NCBI GenBank assembly: GCA_028583405.1
Contig: CM053264.1
Coordinates: 8,622,530 to 8,686,529, forward strand
Direction: 5' to 3'
DNA: 64,000 nucleotides
DNA from: Pogonophryne albipinna
Lineage: Eukaryota > Chordata > Actinopteri > Perciformes > Artedidraconidae
Under the pieces are notes generated by a model. The model was given only the letters and a program-made list of their open reading frames with translations. It did no database searches and had not been told where the DNA came from. Position 1 is the first letter of the stretch. Every line of letters starts with the position of its first letter. Of this stretch, positions 34,811-47,260 are shown one piece after another. A program made the position numbers and the translations under genes.

Positions 34811-36259
34811 GATTGGATCAGGGCCGGCCCTAGACTTTTGGGGGCCCTAAGCGAGCTTTGGCTTGGGGGCCCCCCTCACTCTAGCGCGTTCTCACTACAC
34901 CCAACACAGAACCACCTTTTGTCTTATGATGTTAACATAAGCACACATATTGTATAAATAAGCATGTAAACCCTGTGGACCTAACCTCCCCTGGGGGGGT
35001 CTGGGGCCATGCTCCCCCGGGAAGATTTGTTTTTAAATATTGAAGTTAAAAGCATCAATCTGGTGCACTTTGAGAGCAAAATTAAGAGATCTATGGATAC
35101 ATCTCTCAACAGCCATATGAAACAGAACTGGATATTTTACAAATGACTGAAACTGTATTCTTGCTTTACTGTCATATAGTATTTCATAACTGTTTTTCAT
35201 TTATTCTCTCTGGCTGTCCATCTCATAATGTTCACATAGAAACTAGCTGTCAATAGGATTGTCATTCAGAAGAATTATAATTTCTTGCAAAAATCTGTCA
35301 CAAAAAGAGGTTGCACATTTAAATTCAGGTGTTGTTATGGCAACATCAGTGGCCAAACAGCCACATTTACTGCTGCAAATACGTTCAAACATGCTGTTGA
35401 CACGTAAAGCAATGGCAACTATGCCACCATTTCAGCTGATTTTTTCTCAGAAATACTGTCACATAACATCCATATATTTCAGTGCTAGGTTGATGCTTAG
35501 CTAAGCTAACTGAAACACTTTAACTGACAGGACTCAGGATCAACTGTGTACTGTAAGGTAGCTTCTAGCTTCATGTCGAACAGTAAGTCAACAGAGCTTT
35601 CTTTGAAATCACCAGGTAACGCTAAAAAACATAACATTTAGATTGTAAGACAAGTGTTTATTTAATATATCTGGCTAGCTATAGCTTACCCCCGCGATTC
35701 AAAGTAACATCAACGTAGCTGTAATTTATGCTTTGCTTAGATGTTCGCATAGCTTGGAAGTTTACTGACATTTACATACCTTGTTTACCTGGCTCAAGTG
35801 GTGGCTCTGGGGTTGTTGTGTGAACCACCACTTGAGAATTGTCGTATTTTTTAAGAAAAAATGTTCTTATGTCCATCTTCAAAAAGTCCGACTGACAGTT
35901 TAAACATTGTCACAGCTCACAGGATAGGTACCTGTCAGCCAATAAGACAGATGTTTATTTCCATTCAACTCTCTGGTTGGTCTGGTGTCTTGCCTCTGTT
36001 GCATTCACTGAACACGGGAAATTACAATCCTGCCGTCCGCTCTAGTGTCATGATGAGGTTCAGGTAAAGCACGGTTAATGTATTATATTATTGACTCAAT
36101 AATAAAATACATGACTTTGAGAGTGGGCAATCTAGGCATATTAACACAATTAATTAAATATACCATTTTATTTTTTTTGCTAGGCGGCCCCTTAGTGGCT
36201 GCGGGACCCTAAGCAGCCGCTTATGTCGCTTAATGGGTCGGGCCAGCTCTGGATTGGAT
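34811..36259. mobile_element. Non-autonomous hAT-type transposon, 8-bp target duplication
   Basis: The element runs 34819-36251 (1433 bp). It starts CAGGGCCGGCCCTAGACTTT, and its right end is GGGTCGGGCCAGCTCTG. These are imperfect inverted termini of the CAGGG(C)CGGCCC type found in hAT families. Flanking 8-mers are identical: GATTGGAT at 34811-34818 and 36252-36259. Subterminal GGGGGCCCTAAGCGA and TCGCTTAATGG are partly complementary. No transposase frame remains inside. Confidence 0.85.
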
Positions 36260-36272
36260 GCATCCCTTTCCC

Positions 36273-36933
36273 CTCTTCATTAGGGCTGAACGATTAATCG
36301 ATTTTAAATCGAAATCGTGATTTTAAATGATGCGATTATCAAATCGCAAAACCTGCGATTTTTTTTACATATATATTTTTTTTTACAATTTTTTTTTTTT
36401 TAACAATTTTTTTTATTTTTTATTGTGGGTCAGTCATCCACACCAATCAGAAGTGCTGTGCTCCACATGTACCAGCCATTGTTAATAAATCAGAAGTAGC
36501 CCATGATAGAAGGTGATAGACAGATTGATCCAATCACCTGCCAAGTGCTTTTGAAAGTGCCTGCCCTTTCCAAATGGCTTCCAATGGAGCTTTAGATGGT
36601 TTGGTGAAACCAACCATCTGAGTCAGGTTAGTAATGCTCCATCACATGTTCTACATCTAAAAGGGTGAATCTTTAACTGAAGCTTGACTTTAAAGCAAAC
36701 CAACGGAAGTTTCATGTAAGTTTAGTTCTTTCACTCGTAGCTCGGGCTGCGGGGGTGCTAGAGACGGGAGCATGTTGATACGACCTTCCTAGCCGGAGTT
36801 ATGGCCGCATTTTACAATAAACTTCCGTTGGGTAGCTTAAAAACAAATATCGCAATTCGAATCGCAATCGCAATATTTGTCAGAAAAATCGCAATTAGAT
36901 TTTTTCCCAAAATCGTGCAGCCCTACTCTTCAT
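36273..36933. mobile_element. Non-autonomous hAT-type transposon, 8-bp target duplication
   Basis: The element runs 36281-36925 (645 bp), only 21 bp from the previous element's duplication. Ends are TAGGGCTGAACGATT and AATCGTGCAGCCCTA, inverted, and both subtermini are full of AATCGCAA / TTGCGATT motifs. Flanking CTCTTCAT is identical at 36273-36280 and 36926-36933. The TAGGGCTGCACGAT terminus is that of a well-known teleost hAT family. There is no coding capacity. Confidence 0.9.
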
Positions 36934-37182
36934 CTTGCATACCAGTAGATAAACACGAGTGGAATAAACATTGCTGGCAGGTGGTTGAAACTTGGAAAAA
37001 ATCTAAACTGATAACAAGCACAGGCAAGGAGAAATAAGAATATAGTCTTATGTATGTATAGCATACCACCTGCTAAAAACCAGCACGTTAGCATTGTGAG
37101 CATAGCATGCCGACTGTGAAAACAAACCCTAGCAGCATAATTTCCAACAGATTCATCTTCATAAATATTCATCAGTTTCTTC
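36934..37182. other. gpbar1 3' flank
   Basis: Short stretch with AGCACGTTAGCATTGTGAGC, a fragment of a common fish repeat. It contains no good AATAAA on the minus strand close to the stop. Nothing else seen. Confidence 0.4.
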
Positions 37183-38205
37183 TCAGACCGCCACTTCCTC
37201 GGACCCCTGCGTCCTCCACCTGTCTCTGAGTTTCTGGACAAGTTTATATGCAGGTTCTGTGTACTGCCTGTTGACTAGGCCGAGCACCAGCGGCACCACG
37301 GCCATGCTTCCAATCCCGGCGCACGACAGCACGATGTGAATGGTGGAGCTCCTCTTGGTGTCGCTGATCAAGAACCCGATGCAGACGTGCATGTAGATGA
37401 GGTAGGGTACCCAGCATGCCAGAAAGGTCAGAGACACCGCCACCACGCAGCGAGTGTAACGCAGGTTAAGCCTCTGCTCTTGGTCCGAGGCCTGACTTCC
37501 CCTCTCTACTGAGCGATGGAGGCGACAGATGTCCTTCAGCTGGCCTCGGGTGATCCACAAAACACGGCCAGTCATGCCAGCGATGGTGAGAATAGCAGGT
37601 AAGACCAGTCCATACACCTCCAAGTAGATAAAAGCGTTGGGGAATACTCGCCTGTACGAGCAGCACGTTGGTCTGTTTATTGAACAGTTTGAAGGTAGAG
37701 TTGTATTTTGGCTACTTGCACAACAGCCGTTCCAATCAGGCCCTGTCCAGTTATTCCACCCAAAAGCAGGTAGAGATGCGTACAGAAGTGGAGGCATCCA
37801 AACCACAAGCAACGTCAGAGGGAAGCTGCGGTGCATCCACAGGTTGTTGTAATGCAGGGGGTCAACGATGCAGATGTAGCGCTCATAGTGGACCATCACC
37901 AGATTCAAAAGGAACGCCAGGAAGAGGAAGTTTGGGAAAATGTGAGCCACCAGGCAGGAGCTGAAACTCAACTCTCGGTTCAGACCCATTAACGGTATGA
38001 AAGGCAGCGCCACCCCCGTGCACAGATCTGCCACCAGCAGGCTGAGGAAGAAGTAGTTGGGCGTGTTGTGGAGCTGACGGTTCCAGGCGATGCCCATGAT
38101 GATGACGAGGTTGGCCAAGATGATGGAGGTGGACAGGGGTATGGTGATGGCGTAGATGAGGTGCTCTCCAGAGAGCAGAGCATGGGAGTCGTTGCAGTCC
38201 ATCAT
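37183..38205 (-). CDS. gpbar1: G protein-coupled bile acid receptor 1 (TGR5)
   Basis: Class A receptor for bile acids that signals through Gs and cAMP at the plasma membrane in known vertebrates. Single coding exon, 340 aa (human 330). Seven hydrophobic segments are visible. Signatures shared with mammalian GPBAR1: ANLVIIMGIAWNRQL (TM1), FFLSLLVADLCTGVALPFIPL (TM2), LLNLVMVHYERYICIVDPL (TM3, ERY in place of DRY), LLYASLPAFGWNNWT (TM4), YLEVYGLVLPAIL (TM5), QLKDICRLHRSVERG (loop 3) and LGLVNRQYTEP (end of TM7). The second extracellular loop is longer than in mammals and carries several Cys and NxT/S sites. An acceptor-like CTGCAG lies nine bases before the ATG, so an untranslated upstream exon is likely. 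Its position beside aamp and arpc2 agrees with human 2q35. Confidence 0.92.
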   Translation of the reverse strand: MMDCNDSHALLSGEHLIYAITIPLSTSIILANLVIIMGIAWNRQLHNTPNYFFLSLLVADLCTGVALPFIPLMGLNRELSFSSCLVAHIFPNFLFLAFLLNLVMVHYERYICIVDPLHYNNLWMHRSFPLTLLVVWMPPLLYASLPAFGWNNWTGPDWNGCCASSQNTTLPSNCSINRPTCCSYRRVFPNAFIYLEVYGLVLPAILTIAGMTGRVLWITRGQLKDICRLHRSVERGSQASDQEQRLNLRYTRCVVAVSLTFLACWVPYLIYMHVCIGFLISDTKRSSTIHIVLSCAGIGSMAVVPLVLGLVNRQYTEPAYKLVQKLRDRWRTQGSEEVAV

Positions 38206-39715
38206 GTGAGAAATCTGCAGACTGGTTCCACTCCCATCAACCTTCCAGGGCGGAAATGTATTGGTAAATAAAGAGAGATATTCCTATACAGTTTAAAAGA
38301 AAACTTCTAAAATGCAAAAGAAAAAATGCATTTGTTTAATAATTATCTTCCTTAAAGTACTCCTTTATTAAGCTGAGATAAAATAGTGAGCTATGAGCTT
38401 CTTGTGTCAGAACAGTTACCGTGCACTAGCCTATACACTTCCTTTCTATCATATCCTGTCAACTGAACACAATTAACCCTTTAGTGAACAAACAGCCGAG
38501 ATAAGAGCACGTGTAAACGGACGTGAGGCCGCTTTCATTCAATAATTCATCAGCAGGGACTCTAAAGTTACAAACGCTTTGTGTCTTTTATATTTTAAAA
38601 CGTGATACATGATAACACTTAACAAGTCAGTGAAACTAGTCAGTTTGTGTGAAAATCTCTCAAGTTACATATTTTGATGGTACAAATAAATATTGCAAGA
38701 TTATAGTTTCAAATGTCAGTACACAACAGGGAGTTTTATAGAACCAAGTCCTGTTACAGTTTTCACCTTTACAAGTCTTTAAAAGGTTCAAAAACAGAAA
38801 CAAATAACAACATAACTGCTATTTACTATTTGGTTTAATTTATGTTCTGTTGGATCTTCTTGTGGGGATTTATCATTTAACTCATCTTATCTTGTTGTGA
38901 AATTAGACTTCCTTTAGAGAATGTGAAGCACCATTTTCTCACGAGATAAAATGTTGCTTCACCATACAAAGATCGCGTTTCAACATTTGTTATCACCAGT
39001 AACAAATAGCCAAATATGAACCATTTAAAACAAAAAGGAACAAACCTTGGAAGACTTTTACATTTTAGGTCCAGTCATGTATCCTTGGAAAAATCCCTTG
39101 CATATCACATGTACAAGAAGGAGATGCATCACCACCACCATGGAGTCCAGGAGTGTCTTCTTTATCCTTTAAGATCCTTTCAGCTACAGCAGCCTGACCA
39201 CACAGTCACAGAGAGACAGAGTGAGGAGCCAAAAGTGTCTCTCAGATACTTTAAAGGGGAAGTGCACACTGAAGGAGGAGAAGGAGGAGGCGTATAGCTC
39301 GTTTCCTGCAGCTGGTCATGCTGAGGTTGGGATGGTCAGTGTCCACTAACCATTCAGCTACTGACTTGGTTCCCTACTGTCCATGCATGCATCTCTGAAT
39401 GGAGGGAGGAACTGTTATCACTGCAGCCTGAAGAACATGCCCGGGTAACATCAGTATCGACCTGACATGAGGTTTAAATTCACACCCTCCATAATGGCCC
39501 CCAGATGCTTATAAAAAGATAGTTATGATCAACTTAAACCTCAGTTAGAAAATTAAGTGATGGACATAAGAAGTTGGGAAATACATCAATGTTTCCCTTA
39601 GTTACACATTTAGTTTACAGACCAAGACAGTGTTTAATATTTTACAACAAACTGTTGTCCAAGTTCACCACTTTTTGCAACATTGCCTTGTGTCTATTTC
39701 CTGGGGGTGTGTGTG
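38206..39715. other. Intergenic, gpbar1 upstream region
   Basis: Probable gpbar1 5' UTR, intron and promoter region. No second coding gene is recognised. The open frame at 39016-39297 (93 codons) has no domain and ends in a Gly/Glu run from a GGAGGAG repeat. Confidence 0.4.
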
Positions 39716-40635
39716 TGTGTAGGTAGGTAGGTAGGTAGGTAGGTTGTAGGTTGCCATACCTGCCAACCCTACCGATTTGGGCGGTAGTCTACCGCTTTTG
39801 ACATGTTTCTACCGCCTACCGACTTAGCTGGCTTTCCCTACCGATTTTCAATCTTCCCAAACTATAGCAAATAAAAATGACACTACATAGACACTGGACT
39901 CGACTTTTGGCGGACACCGTTTGCAGCGTGTCTGTGATCGCATCATACAAACAGTGTTTCTGAAAGAGAAACAACGTGCAGACCGGGGGTAACCGGGGTA
40001 ACGCTGCCTTTCCTCTGCACCCCCGGGGCTGATGGGTAATCACTCCCAAATGAGTTTAGGGAACAGAGCTATACATCCATGGAACAGAGACGAGCATTTG
40101 AGTCCTGCAGGATTTCCACATTAATATCAGTGTCTCGAAAACACATGTTGGCGACTGAAAGAGATCCAGTGTTTGGTTTGGTCTTTTCCTGAAGCATCCT
40201 TCACCTACAGTGTCTCAACTGAAAGAGGACCACAAACACAAAATATAATACAATTTAGAGATTTGGGGATATTTATATCCCATTCTTTCACTTTTTCTGA
40301 CATTTTCAACACCAACATCTACACTGTCTCAACTCTGAAAGAGGACGAGAAACACATTAAAAATATAATAAAATGTGGAGACTGGGATATTTATCTCCCA
40401 TTCTTTTACTTTTCGGGCATTTTACAGACCAGACATGTCGTTGATGTCACTGTTTACCAAACTACCACTTTTTCTGAAAAATGCATACAATTATGCAATA
40501 TATGTTAAATACATGGTTTATACATGTAATTACTGGGGTTCCATTTCTTCTGATTACCTAATTTGGGCGTGCACATTTGCCGCGCGCAAACCTACCTCTT
40601 TTGGATTTGGAAAGGTTGGCATGTAGGGTTAGGGT
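39716..40635. mobile_element. TIR-bearing dispersed element with internal tandem duplication
   Basis: Left edge, after a GTAG microsatellite (39719-39745): TGCCATACCTGCCAACCCTA. Right edge near 40612-40621: AAAGGTTGGCA. TGCCAACC is thus inverted at both ends, a terminus I associate with common teleost DNA transposons. An approximate flanking TGTAGG occurs on both sides, but no exact target duplication. Inside, a unit of about 113 bp (GTGTCTCAACT, AAAGAGGAC, AATATAATA, GATATTTAT, CCCATTCTTT) is duplicated at about 40209-40310 and 40324-40425. Confidence 0.6.
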
Positions 40636-41317
40636 AAGCTAACGTTAGCTCTCTTAGCTAGAAAACAATTAGCCTACTGTTTTCCACCAATACTACTGTT
40701 GTGTATTTGACACAATTAAGAGCCAAACTATTTTTTTTTATACCGGCTTTGAGTTTTACAAACACATTTCAAAAACAGCCATACCATTCTGGTTAAAACA
40801 AATGCTACGATGTATTTGCTCCGGACCCTAACATATACAAAGACTGCTTACGACAGTGTGTACGTCTGAATTCATAACAGCCGTCACACACATCTCGTAT
40901 TTAAACACAGCTTTAGATGGAGGGCCGGTGGTGACCTGTTCTGTGAGCCAAACACGAAACACTCCTTTACTGATAGTCTGGAGCAGACCTGGAGCTGGTT
41001 GAGATGGACGAGCTGCAGTCAGATAATGGCTTTTAAACAAATACGTTCCCGAGGTCTGGAGCGTCTGGAAGACACTACGCAGGGAGGACAAGCTGGACGT
41101 GAAACCACAACATCTTCACATTACAAAGGAGAAGATGGAGCATTTAGGCTTTCCTGGAACATAGGGTCCTACTCAACAGCACATGATCTAATCTTATTTT
41201 GTATACACAGTGGAAACATTTAATGTGATATGATTATTTTAAAGTCCTCAACAGAATCTCTAGCTGTCAAAGGAGTTCAAAGATTGTTTGTCAAGCTAGC
41301 TAACGTAAGGCTCCAGC
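40636..41317. other. Intergenic, no gene seen
   Basis: Short unrelated open frames on both strands and no splice-supported exon. Confidence 0.4.
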
Positions 41318-41881
41318 TACACTGAACAAAAATATAAACGCAACACTTTTGTTTTTGCTCCCATTTTTCATGAGATGAACTCAAAGATCTAAAACATTTT
41401 CTATATACACAAAATAACCATTTCTCTCAAATATTGTTCACAAATCTGAAAAAATCTGTGATAGTGAGCACTTCTCCTTTGCCGAGATAATCCATCCCAC
41501 CTCACAGGTGTGGCATATCAAGATGCTGATTAGACAGCATGATTATTGCACAGGTGTAGGCTGGCCACAATAAAAGGCCACTCTGAAACGTGCAGTTCTG
41601 CTTTGTTGGGGGGGTCCGAAAACCAGTCAGTATCTGGTGTGAGGGTTAGGGTAATGTTGTGAATCGAGTGGCCCATGGTGGTGGTGGGGTTATGGTATGG
41701 GCAGGCGTATGTAATGGACGACGAACAGGCCACTCGATTCACAACATTACCCTAACCTTAACCCTACCCCTCACACCAGATACTGACTGGTTTTCGGAAA
41801 AATGTTTTAGATCTTTGAGTTCATCTCATGAAAAATGGGAGCAAAAACAAAAGTGTTGCGTTTATATTTTTGTTCAGTGTA
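41318..41881. mobile_element. Tc1/mariner-type non-autonomous element in TA target
   Basis: The element runs 41320-41879 (560 bp), flanked by TA on both sides. Termini are long inverted repeats: CACTGAACAAAAATATAAAC, then GCAACACTTTTGTTTTTGCT, and so on for more than 75 bp at each end. A second inner inverted pair (CCGAAAACCAGTCAGTATCT to GAATCGAGTGGCC) surrounds a core of about 50 bp. In the plus-strand frame this core reads HGGGGVMVWAGVCNG, resembling the VMVWG block of Tc1 transposases. It is a fold-back deletion derivative keeping a scrap of transposase. Confidence 0.9.
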
Positions 41882-43962
41882 TATTGGCTTACACTTTTTT
41901 CATTGACTGTGGCACACTTTTTCTTTCTTTTTTTAGGATTTCCGTTTCTTTAAGCCATTTATCCTGCGCACTTTAACATTTTTGCTCCTTTTAACCGTTC
42001 CTTTTTTTTTTTTTTTGAACCTCACACTTCAATTTGACGCTTCAACTTAGTATTTTTCCATATTGAGAAACAGAGCTGTAAACCCCCATTTAAAAAAACA
42101 AAAACATAAATGATTTACCAATTTAAAATGATTACACTTTTTACAATGTCACCTAACTGAGTCCCTTCTTCATAATGTTTCCGTTAGTCTCTCTGCAAAG
42201 TGTGAAACAGATGTGTTTTTAATGGGTTTGTCTCCGGCCTTCTCTTCCTCCAGACATGTTTACCTTGGCACTGGCACCTGCCTCTTTCTGCACAACCAAT
42301 TTGTTTGGCATCTGTTTTCAGCGCACCACCTCCCTGACAATGAGCTGTGATTTAATAGATCAGGCAGTGGCCATGTCAGTCTAAATGTGATAATCCTAAA
42401 GGCCACTCCTCGCCTTTGTGTTCGTCAGCACGGTGACCTTTGAGGCCAAACACGGCTGTGTCAGATGAGGAAAAGATCATGCTGCCAGGTGTTTCTATCC
42501 CCTGGCCCAGCTGCATGCAACAATGCTACTCAAACACTGAGTTTAGTCCATACAATAAAACATGTAATGACTACAGAAATACACTTCTAACTATATGCCA
42601 CCATACTCAACTATTTTTACAACGCCTTGAAGAAGTACACAAACATGTTTGTGCGTGCAAGTGTTTTACGGCCTGCCTGTCCCGGTGAGTTATGCATGGA
42701 CACTTAGACACATACAATGCGTGAGCGGAGGATCCAGGTATGAGGAAGAAGCACTTGTGCACGGGATACTGATTCCCGGTTGTTTTTCCTCATATAGCTG
42801 AGAGGAGAACAAAAACAGAACAATGGAGTTAGAGGAACAGAGCAGGTTTTGGCCTTGAAAAAAGAGTTTTTATAAAATATGAAGGAGGGCAGTTTGAACC
42901 CTGACTGAATCACGTTTCCTCTCTGCTAACTGTGGTCTTCATCAGGGAGAGGGTAACCAATCACATTTCAGTGCATCACTGTGGAGCTAAAGTGCATAAT
43001 GTTGTAAGATTTCCTTAGCAAACACTTAGTCACACATATACACTGGTGAGCAGCTGCTTCGCCTGTGTAAAAGCAGAAAGTGAAGCAGCTGATGTATTTC
43101 CTGATTGTGGGAAATACAGGGTATTTTTTGCACGATCAACATCTACGTGGTAATAGAAAGTGTAATCATCTCTGCTGAGGTTTTGGGAAACTTCCTGAAG
43201 AGTCCTGTCTCCTGACTTCTGTTACTCATATCTGATAAAACAGATAATGCAGTCTGAGTTAAAACTGATTCAAATTATAGTCCAAACAAGAAAAGAGCAC
43301 ACTTGAAATGAGATTTGTTCTCAACCCCTCCACATGTCACCATAAAGGGACCACTTTAGTCTGAACTCACTGCAGAGACTGAAACATACACAAGTATAAA
43401 CAGTTTTTTTAAGATGAAGGAAACAGTGATATTCATAGTAGAGAATTAACATACCCAGAAGAAAGGATATGATTTATTATTTTTGTATTTACACTTGCAT
43501 CCAAACTTGGTGAGTTATGGTGAGAGCTGGAAGACCACACACATTAAACAAACTCCAATTAAGGAAGAAATTATATTGGAAATTCCTCTTTTCTGTCTCA
43601 TGTTTTATCTGTAAAGGCATACAATAAAAGCGGTGTCAAAGGGAAAGCACACTGTAATGTATCACTCTTCAATCTCTGTTTAGTCTCTCAAACTGTGGAA
43701 CAAGAGGATACTTAAGAAAGAGACAATGACCAATCCGATTTGAAGCGTTTTTCTCTCTCAGTGAGGCTTATTTTAAACATTTTCCAATCAAGCACAACTG
43801 ATGGGAACTGAAGAAAACATATTTTGGTTGTTACAATCCTACTGAAGCAGGTCAGATCATTGCTGAGAACACTTCAAAATCCTGAGGGGAAGGGAAGAAA
43901 AAGTCTGATTATGAAATGTCTTTGCTGTTTCTCCTGAAATATTTTCTCTCTTCTTCCTCCCT
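41882..43962. other. Intergenic, aamp 3' side
   Basis: No coding exon seen. Possible minus-strand AATAAA signals for aamp are present near 43750-43780 (TTATTTTAA) and 43620, without a clear best candidate. AT-rich runs occur at 42001-42015. Confidence 0.4.
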
Positions 43963-46900
43963 TTAGCGATCGGGTCTTTGGAGGCAGAACACTTTCGACT
44001 GGTTGTCTCCAGAAGCAGTGACGGCGAAAGTCCCTTCCCTGAGGGAGAAATAAACAAAAACAACAGTAAATAATCATAATTTAGTGATTAAAAACTGTGT
44101 ATTGACATCTTAAGAGGAGACGTCACCTGTTGATGGCGAAGTTGAGGATCTCTGCGCTGTGGCCGTGATACTCCGCCATGATGCTGCCGGTTCGAGCGTC
44201 CCACAGGCGCAGCGCACCGTCTAAGCAGCAGGTGGACACCACAGAAGAAGAGTCCTCCCACTGCAGGTGAACGATGCCGGCCTGGAGGACCACAGGGAGG
44301 AAATTCAGCATAAAAACTCTGTTTAGTGGAGCTAATAAAACTGTTTTACTAGAGCAGGTAGGGTATGTTAAGAAAATAATCAACCAGCATCCTATGTGTT
44401 ATTATACTATAGCATGGTCCGCTAATTAAATAACTTCCTGCTGTGCGTTACCTCATGTTGGCAGCGGTGCCTCATGACCTGAGAGGAGAGATCGTACACG
44501 CCCAGAGTCCCGTCCAGATACGCCACGGCGACCAGAGGCAGGCTGCAACACACCAGAGGTCAGACACTAGTACAGGCAAAATAGGGTTTTATATGTATTC
44601 ATTATTTCTCTACCCTAACATACATATCTTTAAGGCTGTTTTCTAAACATGTGAAGTCTACTAACATCAGGCTGCTGGAGGGTTTACACTCTTCACTACT
44701 CACATGTTGCAGAATCCCACAGATTCGATGGAGTTTGGTTCCTCGTCATGTTGTGATGGTTTGACCTTGCCTACGTCCAGCGAGTACTGTCCGACCACCT
44801 TTACACACACACATATTGGAAGAACAAAGTGTGTGAGTTTGCCCTGCGTTGCAGTTCTACAAACAACAGTATTGTTTTGGCACCCACCTTTCCTGTGGCG
44901 GTGTTGATGAGCTTGGCGAATCCGTCCACTGAGCCCGTCAGCACCAGAGAGCCGTCCTTGTTGCAGGACAGGCAGGTGAGCGCCCCCCGGTGGCCGTCGT
45001 GACCTGTTATAAAAGGGAAAAAACTGTTATAGTCAGCAGCACAGACACTCAGATATATGGAGAACAACACCATTTCTTGGTTTTATATTTAAATATTTGA
45101 AAAACAACTAAAAGCCAGAAATACAAAAAGGTACCAGAAGGAAGAAGCTTGACTCACCTTTAATGACGTGAGCTGCATTTCCCTGCTTCAGATCCCACAC
45201 ACGTACCGTGCCGTCCTCATAACCCACCACCGCCCGTTTACCTGCAATAAAAAAGAAGATATGATTTAGCTTTTTTACACCGAGACATATCCTCAGCGTC
45301 TTGTTGTCCCGTCTCTCACCGTCGGGCAGCACTTTCCCGCAGGTGGCCTGGCTGGCAGCGCTCTGGAAGGTTTTACACTCTCCTGACGGGATCTTCCACA
45401 TCCACATGTTGCCGTCGTCTGTACCCGCCAGCAGCACCGCGGCACAGGGATGCCACTCCAACCACTGAGTGGGAAGCAGAGCAGACACAGTATTTCACTT
45501 GTGGCTGATGAGCAGATCTTATAATTATCCTGCGTAGTGTGCCTTGCTCTGCAGTTGAAGGAGGAGAGAATGTCTGATCTGATCGTTCCCTTCCTCCTAT
45601 GTGGTCACCCTCTCCCCATAAATGCCTCAAGGGCCAATAAAAATGCACAAACTAAACACCGAGGCTCGTACCTCCAGATCTGCCACTTCGAAGGACCAGA
45701 TCTCCTCTTTGGTTTCTATGTTCCACACTTTAATCAAACCGCCCATGTCCCCCGAAGCCACCATGGAGGAGTCGTGGCTGAACACGGCGCACGTCACCGA
45801 GTCCTTGTGACCTGTGGAAACAAAGGGCAACGATGACTTCATTACTGAAATACACAAACATAACGTAGTTTAAATATGATATAGAGTGCATGAACAGATG
45901 CAGCTTTGTCTTAAGAGTCTTGTATCTTTATTCTCAGTGTAGCTATCAATCATATTAGTTGTGATCGCAGCCCTCAGACACTCACCCGTGCACTCCAGCA
46001 GAACTTCTCCGTCGCTCACCCTCCAGACGTACGCCTTGTCGTCCTCTCCTCCTGTGACGGCCATGCTGTTGGTCGCAGGATCCAAACTCACACAGAACAC
46101 TGAGCCTGGACAGAGGAAGGGCAGCGGAGAGTCATTTTAGAAGTTGAACATACAGAATATGCCTGATGATAAATCAAATCGAGGCAAGACCTTTGTGTTT
46201 GGAGAAGGTGAGCTCGCTGTCGTCCTGCTCCGCCTCCATCTCGTCCTCCGTCTCCCAGCCTTCGTCATCACCTTCGTTGCCGGCGTCTTCAAAGTCAATG
46301 TCCTCCAAGTCATCAGCCAAATCATCTAAGTAAGAGAAAGAAAGTAAGTTAAGATGGAAAACGTCAAAACAAATTCAGAACCACCCCACCCAAATTATTA
46401 TTTTCGGACATTGTAAACCAATAAGATGGCAGTGTAAGAACTATGGACATTAACACCCTTACTCACAGGACAAGTAGGTATTACAAAAATACATAGAAAA
46501 CGAGAAAATACATATATATATATTAATCTACTAAAAAGTAATTACAATAAATTAAAGTTGTTTAAAAGAAAAATATAAAATATATATTAAAAATTAAAGT
46601 AGCATCATGTCCACAAGCAGTGATTTGAAAAAATAATAATGTCTGCTAAACATATATAGTATTAATAACAACAATGGTGGCATCGTTTTCCTATACAATA
46701 ATATAGTTACAAATGTGATAATGCAAGTGGGAGTGAATTAGCTGCTAAAAGAATATTGATAAAGTAAAATAGATAGAACTGATCTTCAAATACCAGTTGA
46801 AAAATCAACTTGTCACTGGTTGTCAGAGGAACACGTCGCTTAAAGGGGATTATTTTACAGTTGTTTACCATTTTTAACTGACCTGGTTCAGGATCCATGT

Positions 46901-46976
46901 CGTTGAGGTCGATGACTTCAATAATTTCCTCATCTCCGTAGAGATCAATAGTATCTCCCTGCGTGTTGTTATCCAT
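43963..46976 (-). CDS. aamp: Angio-associated migratory cell protein (WD-repeat)
   Basis: A WD40 beta-propeller protein; family studies link it to cell migration and to a late step of large-subunit ribosome assembly (yeast Sqt1). Eleven coding exons on the minus strand: 46883-46976, 46191-46325, 45986-46105, 45672-45811, 45320-45464, 45158-45241, 44888-45003, 44704-44798, 44452-44542, 44127-44281 and 43963-44038. All are GT-AG with consistent phases; total 416 aa (human 434). The N-terminal ~75 residues are strongly acidic ([20 protein letters not shown]). WD blades follow: [133 protein letters not shown] and [18 protein letters not shown]. The first Met at 46976 begins [18 protein letters not shown]. 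Confidence 0.95.
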
Positions 46977-47260
46977 GCTGTTAGCGAGCTAAAAGCTAGC
47001 AAAACACCTGGAAAGTAAAGACTCAAACTAACCTGACTTCAGGCTACCTCTCTATGATAGCTGGTTAAAAAGTCCTTAAGCGGGTAAAGTCCACACTTTC
47101 ACTCACAAATACTCGCTGTTATGTGAATTTAAAGTAACCAGGAGTTAAATATCAAACTGGATACCCATGGTTTCTTCACATGCTGCGGTGACTGGAGACA
47201 GACGCAGAATGATGACGTAGGACGCAGTTTACCTCGGTGTCCACAGGATGGCGCTGTTGT
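46977..47260 (-). promoter_or_regulatory. aamp 5' UTR and promoter
   Basis: Upstream of the aamp start. It contains TGATGACGTAGG near 47211-47222 (CRE/ATF half-site style) and no TATA box. Transcript start is not defined by eye. Confidence 0.45.

Noticed and set aside
41645..41765. Telomere-like GGTTAGGG / CCCTAACC sequence
   Set aside because: Only single or double units inside the inverted repeats of the Tc1-type element; not a telomeric array.
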